44,305 nt of DNA from CAZCQP01 sp964500895 (GTDB lineage Bacteria > Bacillota > Clostridia > Lachnospirales > JAISER01). Positions 15,800 through 23,065 of the stretch are shown here, in pieces. The notes beneath the pieces were generated by a model, which worked only from the letters and a program-made list of their open reading frames with translations, had not been told where the DNA came from and made no database searches. The stretch is from positions 1 through 44,305 of the forward strand of contig CAZCQP010000020.1 in NCBI GenBank assembly GCA_964500895.1. Reading direction: 5' to 3'. Within the stretch, counting starts at the first letter, position 1, and every line of letters begins with the position of its first letter. The translations under genes and the position numbers were made by a program.

Positions 15800-17260
15800 T
15801 TATTTATGACTGCCACTTAGAATGCGTGCTTCATATTCTTGGATGATGGTGTCTATGTCACTGGTGTTTTGTTCAATGACCGGTTTATGGGTGCTTAAAA
15901 TGTGCCGGATTTTTTCGTTGGCCACATCCTGGGCGGTTTTACGGCCTTTGGCTTCCCAATCTTCGTAGCTGCCCCGGTGCATAATTTGGGGCTGCCACAG
16001 TTCATGCATGTGATCAATGGTGTGTTCTTCCAGCATAAAATGGTTGTTGGGGCCAACGGCATCAATCACGTCTAGCGCTAACGTCTCTTCATTGATGGTA
16101 ATCCCCTTTAGGGTTTCTTGAATCACATCAAAGTTTTCGCAGTCTAAAACCATTTGTTCCAAAGAAAAAATACTGGCAGAGCAAGCCAGGCCTGCACCGC
16201 ACATCATGTCCGCGTTGGCCAACATGCTCATGGTGCCAGACAATGTGTTCTCTACGCCGCAATGCCAGTCGCTGGCTTTGGCGCCGGTGGCAAAGGTGCC
16301 AATGTTGCTGGGAAGGTTGTAAAACCGGGCCATTTGGGCGCTTAATGCTTGCAGCAGTACGTCGTCTGGGCCACCGCAAGTACAACCGCCCATTTTAAGT
16401 TCCATGGTGGTGGCGCAGGAACCATAGAAGGTGGGGGCACCGGGGTAGAGCAGTTGCAGCACCACAATGCCTGCCAGAATTTCCGCATTGCCCATGGCCA
16501 GGTTACCCGCTAAAGTGGCGGGAGCGGTGGAGCAACCGATTTGCATGTTTAAAAAGCCGGTAGGCACGCCGGCTTCTGCAAAGATGAAAGCCGCTTCAAG
16601 CCCTTTTTCGTCGTAAGACAAGGGGCTAATGCTGCACTGGAAGTTGGAGATAATGGGTTTTTGGCGCAAAGCTTCTGCTCCCCCCATGATTGAACGGCAA
16701 ATGTCTACAGTGCCTTGGGCGTTCAGAGGGTCTACAGCGGTCATGGCTTGTATATGTTTGCTGGAATTAAGCAAGATGGTTTTTAATTCGTAAAGAGGTT
16801 GAATGAGGGGGGGAGCGTCTTGGGCGCTGACACTGGGCCAGAAGAAGGAGATTTGCGGTATGTAGTCTGCCACAACGGCTAGGTCTGCCAAGTCTTGCAT
16901 GGTGGAGTTGCGCACCTGATGGGTGTTGATGTCCAAAACCTTTGTGGCACAGCCGTCGGTGGTTAAGTAGCCAAACTGGCCGTTGATGGGCATATGGTTT
17001 TCTTCGCTGCGGGCGTATAAGGTGTAGCTGGATGGGGCACTTTTAAGTGCCTTTTCCACCACATGCCCCGGGAAATGAAGCCGCCCGGTATTTTTATCAA
17101 AACGCAGCCCCAGGTCTTGCGCTTTTTCTAGTTTGCTGGGTGATAAAGGCATGAGCAGGCCGGTTCTGTCCATAATTTTAAGGGAGGCTTGGTGAATGTG
17201 TTCTGCTTCTGCCGGGCTCATAATGTCCAAACGCCGTTTCCATTGTACCGCTTGAATCAT
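15800..17260 (-). CDS. MttB-family methyltransferase without pyrrolysine
   Basis: 486 residues aligned over its whole length with the pyrrolysine MttB encoded divergently next to it. Shared blocks include PATLAGNLAMGNAEILAGIVVLQLLYPG and the C-terminal HFMLEEHTIDHMHELWQP. At the site where MttB has pyrrolysine this protein has Ala324 (YNLPSNIGTFATG). Such non-Pyl members are corrinoid-dependent methyltransferases for other N-methylated compounds; characterised ones use glycine betaine, proline betaine or carnitine. The substrate here cannot be read from the sequence. An aaagggg site precedes the ATG. It has its own putative promoter in the shared 208-bp region. No corrinoid-protein gene is adjacent. 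Confidence 0.88.
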   Translation of the reverse strand: MIQAVQWKRRLDIMSPAEAEHIHQASLKIMDRTGLLMPLSPSKLEKAQDLGLRFDKNTGRLHFPGHVVEKALKSAPSSYTLYARSEENHMPINGQFGYLTTDGCATKVLDINTHQVRNSTMQDLADLAVVADYIPQISFFWPSVSAQDAPPLIQPLYELKTILLNSSKHIQAMTAVDPLNAQGTVDICRSIMGGAEALRQKPIISNFQCSISPLSYDEKGLEAAFIFAEAGVPTGFLNMQIGCSTAPATLAGNLAMGNAEILAGIVVLQLLYPGAPTFYGSCATTMELKMGGCTCGGPDDVLLQALSAQMARFYNLPSNIGTFATGAKASDWHCGVENTLSGTMSMLANADMMCGAGLACSASIFSLEQMVLDCENFDVIQETLKGITINEETLALDVIDAVGPNNHFMLEEHTIDHMHELWQPQIMHRGSYEDWEAKGRKTAQDVANEKIRHILSTHKPVIEQNTSDIDTIIQEYEARILSGSHK

Positions 17261-17295
17261 GGCAATCCCCTTTTCTTATTTTAGTGTGCCATGTT

Positions 17296-17324
17296 ATTTT
17301 AACTAAGTTCAAGTTTTTTCGCAA
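17296..17324 (-). promoter_or_regulatory. Putative promoter of the non-Pyl MttB gene
   Basis: On the minus strand TTGCGA (17324-17319), 17 bases, TAAAAT (17301-17296), about 35 bases before the start codon. The match is moderate. Confidence 0.4.
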
Positions 17325-17382
17325 TAAGCATTTATAAATAATGTAAGGTTTTTGTGTTAGATTAAGAACTTATTTGTGCCAA

Positions 17383-17412
17383 TTGACAGGTAGAACTGGG
17401 CAATGATATATT
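17383..17412 (+). promoter_or_regulatory. Promoter of the pyrrolysine mttB gene
   Basis: A consensus TTGACA (17383-17388), an 18-base spacer and TATATT (17407-17412). The RNA would start just before the palindrome at 17422-17446. Confidence 0.6.
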
Positions 17413-17421
17413 CAATGGCAG

Positions 17422-17446
17422 ATAAACGTTAATAATGAACGTTTAT
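17422..17446. promoter_or_regulatory. Perfect 9-bp palindrome in the mttB leader (possible operator)
   Basis: ataaacgtt (17422-17430) and aacgtttat (17438-17446) are exact reverse complements around a 7-base spacer. The palindrome lies between the -10 element and the ribosome site (aagaggtg, 17456-17463) of mttB, where a bound repressor or an RNA hairpin could control expression. The identity of any binding protein is unknown. Confidence 0.5.
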
Positions 17447-17468
17447 ACACTGTATAAGAGGTGAATGT

Positions 17469-18968
17469 ATGAGCAGAAGGTCAGTTTCGGGTGTTGGCGG
17501 AGCATTTGACGGCTTTGGTATCAATGTGTTTTCAACCGATGCCATGGATGCCATCCACAACGCAACGCTGGAAATTCTGTGGAATGAAGGCATCAAAACA
17601 GATTGTAAGATGGCAAAAGAGGTTTACGCCAGTGGTGGCTGTTATGTAGACGACAAGAAGGATAGGGTGTTTATTCCCCCTCATGTGGTGGAAGCGGCCA
17701 TTGACTCTGCACCTTCTACCGTTCTGTATGCCGGGCGTACCCCTGAAGACGACATTATTCTGGAAGGCAACCGGGTGAACTTTTGTAACTTTAGCAAAGG
17801 GGTCAACGTGATTGATGCATACACCCGTGAATACCGTCTTTCCTGTGCAGCCGACCAGAAGAAAGCCACCATCATTTGCGACTATCTGGAAGAAATTGAC
17901 CTGGTGGATGTTCCCATCGAATGCCACGATTTGCCGGACTGCATTAAAAACCTGGCCACCTACGAGCTGATGATGCAAAACACCCGCAAACACTGCAACA
18001 CCTCTATACATAATGTGCAGGAAGCCGAAAAGGTGATCGAAATGGCTGCGGCCCTGGTGGGCGGCAAAGATGAACTGGTGAAGCGGCCAAGGGTTTCCAC
18101 CTTAGTTTGCCCCACAAGTCCATTGTGTCTGTCTTCGGAAGCCACAGAGCCCATCATCATATTTGCAGAAAACAGAATGCCGGTAACGGTATTGTCCATG
18201 GCCATGGCTGGCGGAACCACTCCTGTCACCTTGGCAGGCACCGTCATTACCCACAACTGTGAAGCGCTGGCGGGCATTGTGCTGGGCCAGCTTACAAGAA
18301 AAGGTACCCCCAACTTGTACGGTTCCTCCACCACCATGATGGACTTAACCAGAGGTTCTGCCCCGGTAGGCAGCCCAGAACTGGGCATGTTAAGCGCCGC
18401 CGTTTCCAGAATGGCGAAATACTACAAGCTGCCCTGCTACGTTGCCGGTGGCTAGACAGACTCTAAAAACATTGATGCGCAAACCGGTCATGAAAAAACA
18501 ATCACCATGATGCTGGCCGCTATGGCAGGTGCCAACATGATTTACGGCCTGGGGATGATTGATTTAGGCATGACGCTGGATTTTGCCCAACTGGTTATTG
18601 ATAACGACATCGCCAAGATGGTGCGCCGGGTATTACACGGCATTCCGGTTTCCGATACCACCATGGCCACGGATTTGATTCGCCAGGTAGGTGCCGGCGG
18701 ACATTTCTTGATGGAAGACCATACGTTGGAGCACATGCGTGCCGTGCAGTCTAAGCCCAATTTCTTCGACCGTTCCCCTTATGGCCAGTGGGAGCAGGCA
18801 GGTAAACGCAACATTGCAGACATTGCCATTGAAGAAAGCCAACGGATTTTGGCCACCCACAAGGTGGAGCCGCTGCCTAAGGGTGTGGGTGACAAGTTGC
18901 ATGACATTGTTATGGGTGTGGCCGAAAGCGAAGGCATTGATACCAAGACCATTGTAGAATATTTGTAA
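17469..18968 (+). CDS. mttB: Trimethylamine:corrinoid methyltransferase MttB with in-frame amber (pyrrolysine) codon
   Basis: One reading frame of 499 residues interrupted once by TAG at 18453-18455 (codon 329) and ending in TAA. The frame stays open without shift on both sides. The amber codon is in CYVAGG-[UAG]-TDSKNIDAQTGHEKT, matching the pyrrolysine context known from methanogen MttB (Pyl334 of about 495 residues). The downstream part, with ANMIYGLGMIDLG and LVIDNDI, is also typical. The enzyme moves a methyl group from trimethylamine to a corrinoid protein, leaving dimethylamine; pyrrolysine lies in the active site. A read stopping at TAG would give a 328-residue fragment without the active-site end. 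Strong aagaggtg ribosome site; hairpin terminator after the stop. Neither mttC nor pyl genes are in the window. Confidence 0.95.
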
Positions 18969-18973
18969 GCGAA

Positions 18974-19010
18974 AAAACCAGAGTAGGGGAGGCCCTTGCT
19001 CTGGTTTTTA
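18974..19010 (+). terminator. Terminator of mttB
   Basis: aaaaccagag (18974-18983) pairs with ctctggtttt (18999-19008), followed by T residues, five bases after the mttB stop. mttB is therefore probably a single-gene transcript. Confidence 0.8.
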
Positions 19011-19019
19011 TATAGGTGC

Positions 19020-19325
19020 AAAACGGGGTGGGCGGCCATTAGAAACCAGCCGATGCCATAAACCGAGCCGCCCCGGCCGGGTGTATCGGCCGCCGTTTGG
19101 GGCGGCCAGCCCACATCTGCCACTGACATTAAATGAGCCGCCCAAAACCTTGGCCAGTGGCCGCCATCCCTTGTGATGCGAGCGGCCAAAGTTTATCATT
19201 TGGCCAAATGCGTCAGCGGAGATGGCGGCAGAGCGCTTAGTTTTGGGCGGCTTGGGTGTATCAGCGGCAGAAAGCCATCAGGCCGCCTACCCCGGCTGCG
19301 CTTTGCGCAGCCGGACACTTATTTT
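19020..19325. other. GC-rich, highly folded non-coding region between mttB and pyrG
   Basis: About 300 bases without a credible gene. GCCGCC/GGCGGC-like hexamers recur about eleven times. A ~118-bp imperfect palindrome has outer arms agccgcccaaaac (19136-19148) and gttttgggcggct (19240-19252), a second stem with gccgccatc/gatggcggc, and a perfect apical palindrome catttggccaaatg (19197-19210). gggtgtatc occurs twice (near 19079 and 19254). At the right end ccggctgcgc/gcgcagccgg (19292-19314) makes a perfect 10-bp hairpin with a TTT loop, just beyond the pyrG stop. The base composition is well above that of the flanking genes. Confidence 0.6.
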
Positions 19326-19330
19326 TTCTC

Positions 19331-20938
19331 TTACTTTTGATTATACATTAAAGAAGCTTGCACAAAGCCTAAAAACAGCGGATGGGCACGGTTTGGCCGG
19401 GACTTAAATTCAGGATGGAACTGGGCACCCACAAACCAAGGGTGGCGGGTTTTGTCCAGCTCTACAATTTCCACCAGCCGTTCGTCTGGGGAAACCCCTG
19501 CAACCACCAAGCCGTTGTCTAAAAAGTCCTGCTTGAACTGGTTGTTAAATTCAAAGCGATGGCGGTGTCTTTCGTAAATGAGGTCTTCTTGGTACAAGTC
19601 GTGGCTATGGGTACCTTTCTGCAACCGGCAAGGGTAAGAGCCCAGCCGCATGGTGCCGCCCTTGTCTTCAATGTCTGCCTGTTCCGGCATAATGTGAATG
19701 ACATGTTGTTTGGTGTCTGGGTCCATTTCACTGCTGTTGGCGGTTTTCCAGTTCAGCACGTTCCGGGCAAACTCAATGACTGCACATTGCATCCCTAAGC
19801 AAATGCCAAAGAAAGGAATGCCGTTTTCCCGGGCATAACACACGGCTTTGATTTTGCCTTCGTTGCCCCGTTCGCCAAAGCCACCGGGCACCAAAATGCC
19901 GTCTACCCCAGCCAATATTTCTGCCACGTTACCAAGCTCTAAAGATTCAGCATCAATCCAGTTAATGTTCACATCGGCACCTAAATGAATGCCGGCGTGG
20001 TTTAAAGATTCCACCACGGACAAATAGGCATCGTGCAGCTCCACATATTTACCCACCAAAGCAATGGTCACAGACTTATCAATGCTTTTTTGCCGGTCTA
20101 CAATGCTTTTCCACTCGGAAAGGTCCGGCGGGCAGTCTGGCAGTTTTAATTTTTGCAGCACGGTTTGGGCAAAATGCTCTGCCTCCAGATGCAAAGGAAT
20201 TTCGTATAAGGAATCGCTGTCCCGGTTTTCAATGATGCTGTCGGTGTCCACGTTGCAGAACAAAGAAAGCTTGTCCCGCATTTCTGGGGACATGGGCCGT
20301 TCTGTGCGGCAAACAATGACGTCTGGTTGAATGCCGATGGTCAACAGCTCTTTCACCGAATGCTGGGTGGGTTTGGTTTTCATTTCCCCGGAAAGGGTAA
20401 GCACCGGCACAAGGGTTACGTGGATATAGAGCACATTTTCACGGCCCACTTCATGGGAAAGCTGACGGATGGCCTCTAAAAAGGGAAGGCTTTCAATGTC
20501 CCCCACGGTGCCGCCGATTTCAGTAATGACAATGTCGGAGCCGCTGGATGCCCCTGCACGGGAAATACGCTCTTTAATTTCGTTGGTAATGTGTGGAATA
20601 ACTTGAACGGTGGTGCCCAAATATTCCCCTTTACGTTCTTTTCTTAAAACAGACCAATAAATTTTGCCGGATGTAATGTTGCTGTTAATGGTTAAGTTTT
20701 CGTCTATAAACCGCTCGTAATGGCCGATGTCCAGGTCGGTTTCGGCGCCGTCTTCGGTGACAAATACCTCGCCGTGTTGATAAGGGCTCATGGTGCCCGG
20801 GTCGATGTTAATATAGGGGTCAAACTTTTGGTTGGTCACTTTATAGCCTCTGGCTTTTAATAACCGCCCTAAGGAAGCAGCGGTAATGCCTTTACCCAGG
20901 CCGGAAACCACGCCGCCGGTGACAAAAATGTACTTCAT
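19331..20938 (-). CDS. pyrG: CTP synthase
   Basis: Converts UTP + ATP + glutamine to CTP in the cytosol. 535 residues from the ATG at 20938; the frame is open further upstream, but MKYIFVTGGVVSGLGKG is the standard N terminus. The synthetase domain (P-loop GGVVSGLGKG, FDPYINIDPGTMSP) is followed by a class-I glutamine amidotransferase domain with the nucleophile in GICLGMQ and the catalytic His/Glu in HPEFKSRP. The ribosome site is weak or distant (aaagga 14 bases upstream). No convincing promoter fits in the ~50 bases after the upstream terminator, so expression probably depends on readthrough. Confidence 0.97.
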   Translation of the reverse strand: MKYIFVTGGVVSGLGKGITAASLGRLLKARGYKVTNQKFDPYINIDPGTMSPYQHGEVFVTEDGAETDLDIGHYERFIDENLTINSNITSGKIYWSVLRKERKGEYLGTTVQVIPHITNEIKERISRAGASSGSDIVITEIGGTVGDIESLPFLEAIRQLSHEVGRENVLYIHVTLVPVLTLSGEMKTKPTQHSVKELLTIGIQPDVIVCRTERPMSPEMRDKLSLFCNVDTDSIIENRDSDSLYEIPLHLEAEHFAQTVLQKLKLPDCPPDLSEWKSIVDRQKSIDKSVTIALVGKYVELHDAYLSVVESLNHAGIHLGADVNINWIDAESLELGNVAEILAGVDGILVPGGFGERGNEGKIKAVCYARENGIPFFGICLGMQCAVIEFARNVLNWKTANSSEMDPDTKQHVIHIMPEQADIEDKGGTMRLGSYPCRLQKGTHSHDLYQEDLIYERHRHRFEFNNQFKQDFLDNGLVVAGVSPDERLVEIVELDKTRHPWFVGAQFHPEFKSRPNRAHPLFLGFVQASLMYNQK

Positions 20939-20988
20939 AGGATGCCGTTCAGTCCTTTCTTTTGTGGTGTATATGCAAAATACAAATG

Positions 20989-21034
20989 AAAAAAACTTGC
21001 CCAAATGTTGAACACTGATATTTGAACAAGTTTT
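20989..21034 (-). terminator. Intrinsic terminator between the DUF1292-like gene and pyrG (possible attenuator)
   Basis: On the minus strand aaaacttgttcaaat (21034-21020) can pair over its full length (13 Watson-Crick plus 2 G-U pairs) with atttgggcaagtttt (21006-20992) around a 13-base loop, followed directly by a run of seven T (20995-20989). It lies six bases after the upstream stop codon and about 50 bases before pyrG. Confidence 0.8.
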
Positions 21035-21040
21035 AAATGG

Positions 21041-21448
21041 TTATTCAGCGCTGGAAGGGTTGTTGCCGGAAAGGTCGTCAAAATCGGCCTCGTCATCCAG
21101 GTCTTCATCCGCTTCGTCTTCAAAGCCTTCAAAGTCTTCAAAATCTTCAGATTCGTCCATAAAGACTTCAAAAAAGACTTCGGCCACTTCGTCGTATTCC
21201 TCGTCCGTTTCAATGTCGCCCAAGGTTATTTCACCATCGGCCTCACTGTATCTGAAAATCAGCACTTCTTCGTCACCCACAGGCATAAGGGCGATATACT
21301 CACGCTCGCTTACTTCAAAAACGCCCAGGACTTCGCATTCCACGTCCACTTCGCCATCCAGTGAAATGGTAATGGTTTCAGGTTCGCCACAGTGGCATTC
21401 GCCGTCGTGGTCGTGGTGCCCATGACAGCCGCATTCTTCTTTAGACAT
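21041..21448 (-). CDS. DUF1292-family protein with His/Cys-rich N terminus
   Basis: 135 residues. Residues about 24-95 match the DUF1292 (YrzB-like) pattern: ITISLDGEVDVECEVLGVFE, EREYIALMPVGDEEVLIFRY and a short acidic helix. Two additions stand out. The N terminus holds CGCHGHHDHDGECHCG (residues 6-21), six His/Cys pairs that look metal-binding. The last ~40 residues are almost entirely Asp/Glu/Phe. Function is unknown for the family. The gene has its own promoter (21596-21623), a ~140-base leader and an aaggag ribosome site, and lies directly upstream of pyrG. Confidence 0.85.
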   Translation of the reverse strand: MSKEECGCHGHHDHDGECHCGEPETITISLDGEVDVECEVLGVFEVSEREYIALMPVGDEEVLIFRYSEADGEITLGDIETDEEYDEVAEVFFEVFMDESEDFEDFEGFEDEADEDLDDEADFDDLSGNNPSSAE

Positions 21449-21474
21449 GTGTAATGCTCCTTGTTATATATTTA

Positions 21475-21565
21475 GGAACCTGTAAACAGGTTAATGCTGT
21501 CTGCAGGTTCTGAATACCGATGCTTACGGATATAAGGGCAAGAGAAAATTCCCTTGCCCTTTCGT
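21475..21565 (-). other. Structured leader of the DUF1292-like gene
   Basis: On the minus strand aagggcaag/cttgccctt makes a perfect 9-bp hairpin near 21533-21562. Further down, gaacctg can pair with caggttc, competing with a tighter aacctg-ttta-caggtt hairpin. No T-run follows, so these are not simple terminators. The remainder of this ~240-base gene-free stretch holds the promoter and the tRNA terminator. Confidence 0.4.
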
Positions 21566-21595
21566 AAACAAATAAAACCATATAATCTTCATTAT

Positions 21596-21623
21596 ATTAT
21601 ACTCAATCTTATAAAAAAGTCAA
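21596..21623 (-). promoter_or_regulatory. Strong sigma-A promoter for the DUF1292-like gene and probably pyrG
   Basis: On the minus strand TTGACT (21623-21618), 16 bases, TATAAT (21601-21596). Confidence 0.7.
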
Positions 21624-21652
21624 CACTAATCTTAAATCTTTCATTAAAAAAC

Positions 21653-21682
21653 AAAAAAGCCCAAGACATGGCAGGGCTTTTT
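21653..21682 (-). terminator. Terminator after tRNA-Glu
   Basis: On the minus strand aaaaagccc and gggcttttt form a stem with an 11-base loop, followed by a T-rich tract, starting about ten bases past the tRNA 3' end. Confidence 0.8.
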
Positions 21683-21690
21683 GCTGCGAT

Positions 21691-21762
21691 TGACCCGTAG
21701 GGGAGTCGAACCCCTGTTTTAGCCGTGAGAGGGCCACGTCTTGACCACTTGACCAACGGGCC
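21691..21762 (-). tRNA. tRNA-Glu (anticodon CTC)
   Basis: 72 bases fold as a full cloverleaf: acceptor ggcccgt/acgggtc, a 3-bp D stem gtc/gac, anticodon stem tggcc/ggcta with loop ctctcac (anticodon CTC, reading GAG), variable aaac, T stem aggggttcgactcccct, and discriminator A. CCA is not encoded. In Bacillus subtilis a tRNA-Glu also lies downstream of yabP-yabQ-divIC, so the position is conserved. Confidence 0.95.
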
Positions 21763-21781
21763 GTTACAGTATTACAGAGGT

Positions 21782-21810
21782 ATTATACAACAAGTTATTC
21801 TGTTTGTCAC
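21782..21810 (-). promoter_or_regulatory. Promoter of tRNA-Glu
   Basis: On the minus strand GTGACA (21810-21805), 17 bases, TATAAT (21787-21782), about 20 bases before the mature tRNA 5' end. Confidence 0.65.
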
Positions 21811-21834
21811 GCAAAATTTACTTATTTTTACCAG

Positions 21835-22155
21835 TTATTGGCGGGCTTCGTTGTAAAACAAAATTTCGTCTGGGCCAACCAGATTCAGCTGCTCTCTGGC
21901 CACTTTTTCTACAAAAGCATCACTTTCGCAAAAGGCTATTTCCTTTTTTAAATCCGCTTGTTTTTTTTCTTCCTGTACAATCAGGGCTTTAAGTTGGGCC
22001 TCTGTTCTGGCGTATTGGTTCACTTTGCTAAGCTGAATGCTCACCGCCACACCAAAAGAAAAAATCAGCACAACCCAAAAAGCCATATAAACATGAATAG
22101 CGGAAGTTTTTTTCTTTTTTTTGTTCCTTTTGCTCCTGTTGCTTTTCAAAGGCAC
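21835..22155 (-). CDS. divIC: Septum formation initiator DivIC/FtsB-like
   Basis: 106 residues: a very basic cytosolic N terminus (KSNRSKRNKKKKK), one membrane segment (about 22-42), then an extracellular coiled coil (QYARTEAQLKALIVQEEKKQ) and the short tail VAREQLNLVGPDEI typical of the family. It joins FtsL and DivIB in the divisome. It starts with GTG at 22155, eight bases after the yabQ stop. The order yabP-yabQ-divIC-tRNA matches the Bacillus locus. Confidence 0.9.
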   Translation of the reverse strand: MPLKSNRSKRNKKKKKTSAIHVYMAFWVVLIFSFGVAVSIQLSKVNQYARTEAQLKALIVQEEKKQADLKKEIAFCESDAFVEKVAREQLNLVGPDEILFYNEARQ

Positions 22156-22163
22156 CGAACCAC

Positions 22164-22673
22164 CTATACTTTTTTAAACATAATCCATAAATGACTAACA
22201 AATTTTTGTTTTTTCATTTTGGCATAACGGGCTGAATTTTGCAACAGTTTTTTAACAGGTTTTCCGGCTTGCTTTGCCTTTTTACGTGCAAACCTGGCAG
22301 GCACGGCCAAAATGCGCAACAGTATTTTAATAGGAAAAAGCATAATGGTGATGGTGGTGACCACTACCTTTTTCACAAAGTCTACAATGGCAACGGATAC
22401 GGCCATGAAAACAGGGCTTAACGTGGCAAAATAAAGCCCCATACCTAAAAATGCGCCAATAATGGAAAAAATGCGCACTTCCCCGGCATTTACATTTAAT
22501 AAAAAATAAAACATGCCGAAGGACACAATCACCCAATACAGCATATCTTCAATTTGAGTTAGAAAATCCGGGTGTTTCACTGCCGCCCGCAACACCCTGA
22601 AAACGTCAAAAATCCAGCCTATAGCAAACCCGGCGGCAATGGTCTGCAAAAAAAGCCTTGTTTGCTCGGACAT
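22164..22673 (-). CDS. yabQ: Spore cortex biosynthesis protein YabQ
   Basis: 169 residues with four hydrophobic segments in the first ~110 residues (FLQTIAAGFAIGWIFDVFRVLR, YWVIVSFGMFYFLL, GAFLGMGLYF and a further segment) and a basic C-terminal tail. This is the YabQ profile: a mother-cell forespore-membrane protein needed for cortex formation in B. subtilis. Neighbours yabP and divIC support it. It ends in TAG; readthrough would add only six residues before a TGA. Confidence 0.9.
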   Translation of the reverse strand: MSEQTRLFLQTIAAGFAIGWIFDVFRVLRAAVKHPDFLTQIEDMLYWVIVSFGMFYFLLNVNAGEVRIFSIIGAFLGMGLYFATLSPVFMAVSVAIVDFVKKVVVTTITIMLFPIKILLRILAVPARFARKKAKQAGKPVKKLLQNSARYAKMKKQKFVSHLWIMFKKV

Positions 22674-22710
22674 GGCATTTCTCTTCCTTATTATATAGGA
22701 TGTTTTGCGT

Positions 22711-22995
22711 CTACTTAAACAGCTTGCTTAAAAAAGAACCCCGGCCTTTACCCAACGCCCCAGATTCTTCGTAGCTTAAGCTAAAAATCTCCCCGTCCAC
22801 TTCAAGCTCGCCGCTTTCTAGGTTCAATCGGCTCACATGCAGGTTCATACCCCGTAAAACCAGCACACCCATTTCCGTATCAGCAATAATGGCTTCCTCG
22901 TCAAAGGAAATGACTTCCAAAAGCCCGGTTACAGACATGCTTTCTCTGCGGTCCAGCGTGACGCTGTGCCGGGAAGCCACACGTTTATCTTCCAT
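22711..22995 (-). CDS. yabP: Sporulation protein YabP
   Basis: 94 residues with the YabP/YqfC fold sequence: HSVTLDRRESMSVTGLLEVISFDEE, ADTEMGVLVLRGMNLHVSRLNLESGELEVDGEI. No signal peptide or membrane segment. In B. subtilis it is made in the mother cell under sigma-E with yabQ. A strong aaggggg site precedes the ATG; I could not find a convincing sigma-E promoter. It ends in TAG; reading through would add roughly 30 residues in a frame overlapping yabQ. Confidence 0.92.
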   Translation of the reverse strand: MEDKRVASRHSVTLDRRESMSVTGLLEVISFDEEAIIADTEMGVLVLRGMNLHVSRLNLESGELEVDGEIFSLSYEESGALGKGRGSFLSKLFK

Positions 22996-23065
22996 TAAAA
23001 AACCCCCTTGCGCATAAGATAAAGCAACTATTTCCTTCCTTCATCATATGTGCGGGGGGGCGGGA

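Noticed and set aside
18453..18455. Sequencing error or pseudogene as the explanation of the TAG
   Set aside because: The codon is at the position known for pyrrolysine, its context is conserved, and no other disruption is present; a random nonsense mutation there is very unlikely.
18507..18968. A separate gene of 153 codons downstream of the mttB amber codon
   Set aside because: No ribosome site precedes its ATG, it is in the same frame as the upstream part, and the joined sequence gives one normal-length MttB protein.
19008..19199. A 63-codon minus-strand open frame in the GC-rich region
   Set aside because: It has no ribosome site, and the composition is explained by the palindromic repeats.
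17261..19330. pylT, pylS or pylBCD genes near mttB
   Set aside because: Looked for small tRNA-like structures and open frames around mttB; none fits, so they must be outside the window if present.
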